Assembly: GCF_003015185.1 (NCBI RefSeq)
Contig: NZ_CP027860.1
Span: forward strand, 4,268,501-4,332,500
DNA from: Ahniella affigens
Lineage (GTDB): Bacteria > Pseudomonadota > Gammaproteobacteria > Xanthomonadales > Ahniellaceae
Reading direction: 5' to 3'
DNA: 64,000 bases
The position numbers and the translations under genes are program-made. The notes below the pieces were generated by a model. That model made no database searches and had not been told where the DNA came from. It saw only the letters and a list, made by a program, of their open reading frames with translations. This document shows, one piece after another, positions 62,917-64,000 of the stretch; positions within the stretch are counted from its first letter, which is position 1; each line of letters starts with the position of its first letter.

Positions 62917-64000
62917 TCTGGCTGGCAATCCTCGCCATCATCGCGCTCGCCGCTTTTGGCGCCCCGCTGTTTGCGCTGATTGCGGCCGTGGCGTTGATTG
63001 GCTTGCAGTTGTCGGACTACGAAAGCACAGTGCTCGCAGTGGAGTTCAATCGCCTGGCGGAAAGCCCCGTCCTGATTGCGATTCCGCTCTTCACCATCGC
63101 CGGCTATGTCCTCAGCGAAAGCGGCGCGCCGAAGCGCCTGGTGCGCTTGACCGAAGCGATGTTCGGCTGGCTGCATGGCGGTCTCGCAATCGTCGCGATT
63201 CTGGCCTGCGCGATGTTCACGGCGTTCACCGGCGCATCGGGCGTCACCATTTTGGCCATTGGTGCGTTGATTTATCCGGCATTGCGCCAAGCGCAATACA
63301 GCGAGCGATTCTCGCTTGGGCTGGTGACCACTTCCGGCAGCCTGGGCTTGTTGTTTTTCCCGGCAGTGCCGTTGATTCTGTATGGCATCGTCGCGCAATC
63401 GCTCGGCACGTCACCGAGTGCCGGCGTCGAAGACATGATCAAGGCGGGGGCGCTCCCTGGCCTGCTGATGGTCAGCGCACTCGCCGCCTACAGCATGTAT
63501 GCCGCACCGAAGCGCGCCCATGACGTCCCATTCTCGGCGGCTGAACTCCGGGCCGCACTCTGGGATGCGCGTTACGAATTGCCATTGCCGTTCATCGTGC
63601 TCGGCGGTGTGTTCTTGGGCACCTTTGCCGCGTCCGAAGCGGCCGCGATCACCGCTGCTTACGTACTCATCATCACGGTGGTGATCCGCCGCGAAATTCC
63701 ACTGCAGCGGCTGCCGGCAGTGCTGCGCGAAGCCATGGAACTGGTCGGCGCCATTCTGCTGATTCTCGGCGTGTCACTGGGCTTGACCTATGTGCTGATT
63801 GATGCGGGCGTCCCGGAGCAGATCTTCGGCTTCGTCAACACGCACATTGGCAACAAATGGGCGTTTCTCCTGCTGCTGAATGGATTTCTGATCATTCTCG
63901 GCATGTTGCTCGATATTTTCTCGGCGACGGTGATCATGGTCCCCATCCTGGTGCCGATCGCCATCTCGTACGGCATTCATCCGGTCCATCTCGGCATCAT
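62913..64000 (+). CDS. TRAP transporter large permease subunit (DctM type), truncated by window end
   Basis: The frame opens at ATG 62913, overlaps the dctQ stop by 4 bp, and is open to the window end (362 residues visible of a usual 430 or so). It is highly hydrophobic with eight or more membrane helices. Family landmarks are SPVLIAIPLFTIAGYVLSES (near 54-73), FTGASGVTILAIGALIYPAL, GSLGLLFFPAVPLILYGIVA (the large-permease pore region) and a late GFLIILGMLLDIFSATVIMV. It is the main transport subunit of the operon tatT-dctP-dctQ-dctM. Confidence 0.92.
   Translation, partial: MIWLAILAIIALAAFGAPLFALIAAVALIGLQLSDYESTVLAVEFNRLAESPVLIAIPLFTIAGYVLSESGAPKRLVRLTEAMFGWLHGGLAIVAILACAMFTAFTGASGVTILAIGALIYPALRQAQYSERFSLGLVTTSGSLGLLFFPAVPLILYGIVAQSLGTSPSAGVEDMIKAGALPGLLMVSALAAYSMYAAPKRAHDVPFSAAELRAALWDARYELPLPFIVLGGVFLGTFAASEAAAITAAYVLIITVVIRREIPLQRLPAVLREAMELVGAILLILGVSLGLTYVLIDAGVPEQIFGFVNTHIGNKWAFLLLLNGFLIILGMLLDIFSATVIMVPILVPIAISYGIHPVHLGI

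Overview
The window is chromosomal DNA from a GC-rich gammaproteobacterium. The best fit is the Lysobacterales (Xanthomonadales), probably Rhodanobacteraceae-like. This is inferred from the combination of a Pil-Chp chemotaxis cluster, a pilMNOPQ operon divergent from mrcA, a very large NAD-dependent glutamate dehydrogenase, an ECF-type sigma factor overlapping a TPR-bearing Ser/Thr kinase gene, a CSLREA-type secreted protein, a wrbA-DUF2069 pair, and many hairpin-rich intergenic repeats. I found no tRNA, rRNA, CRISPR, insertion sequence, integrase or phage gene.

Layout: 1-5159 (minus) is the twitching-motility chemosensory cluster in transcription order pilG, pilH, pilI, pilJ, then a ChpA/PilL-like gene cut by the window edge. 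5160-5844 is intergenic and holds a degenerate tandem duplication. purC (minus) follows, then on plus a secreted amidohydrolase, an XdhC-family protein, a DUF1993 protein and a 1650-residue four-unit CSLREA protein. 15803-20743 (minus) is the NAD-glutamate dehydrogenase. Then come an FmdB-type zinc ribbon protein, a four-copy 117-bp repeat array, rpoH, and terC preceded by a yybP-ykoY (Mn2+) riboswitch, then a DUF1244 protein. 24520-32674 holds a tail-anchored FHA protein, def, pepN, a small lipoprotein, a glutaredoxin/HesB-like/rhodanese fusion, a three-copy 127-bp repeat array, a LytS/AlgZ-type sensor kinase and a carboxylesterase. 32866-36146 (plus) is the sigma factor/kinase pair. 36307-41915 (minus) is a DUF4105 gene, cphA (cyanophycin synthetase) and a paralogous Mur ligase that lacks the ATP-grasp domain.

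42065-50228 (minus) is pilMNOPQ followed at 42 bp by a 995-residue Ig-like lipoprotein gene and then a strong terminator, so the lipoprotein looks like the sixth gene of the pilus-assembly operon. mrcA, a conserved hypothetical gene, acyP, a TlpA-like thioredoxin, wrbA and a DUF2069 gene follow. The last part holds a REP-like/minisatellite region, ppk-ppx, folD, and a TRAP transporter operon (TatT-like TPR lipoprotein, DctP-type receptor, DctQ, DctM) truncated by the window end.

Two parts of the type IV pilus machinery therefore lie in one window: the chemosensory control (pilGHIJ-chp) and the envelope-spanning alignment/secretin complex (pilMNOPQ). Cyanophycin synthesis and polyphosphate synthesis/turnover give two storage-polymer systems. 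The least explained elements are the two intergenic repeat families, which share a hairpin core; one pair of copies at distant loci shows compensatory base changes. Other open points are the pil-linked lipoprotein, the cphA-linked Mur ligase and the cysteine-free HesB-like domain in the glutaredoxin fusion.
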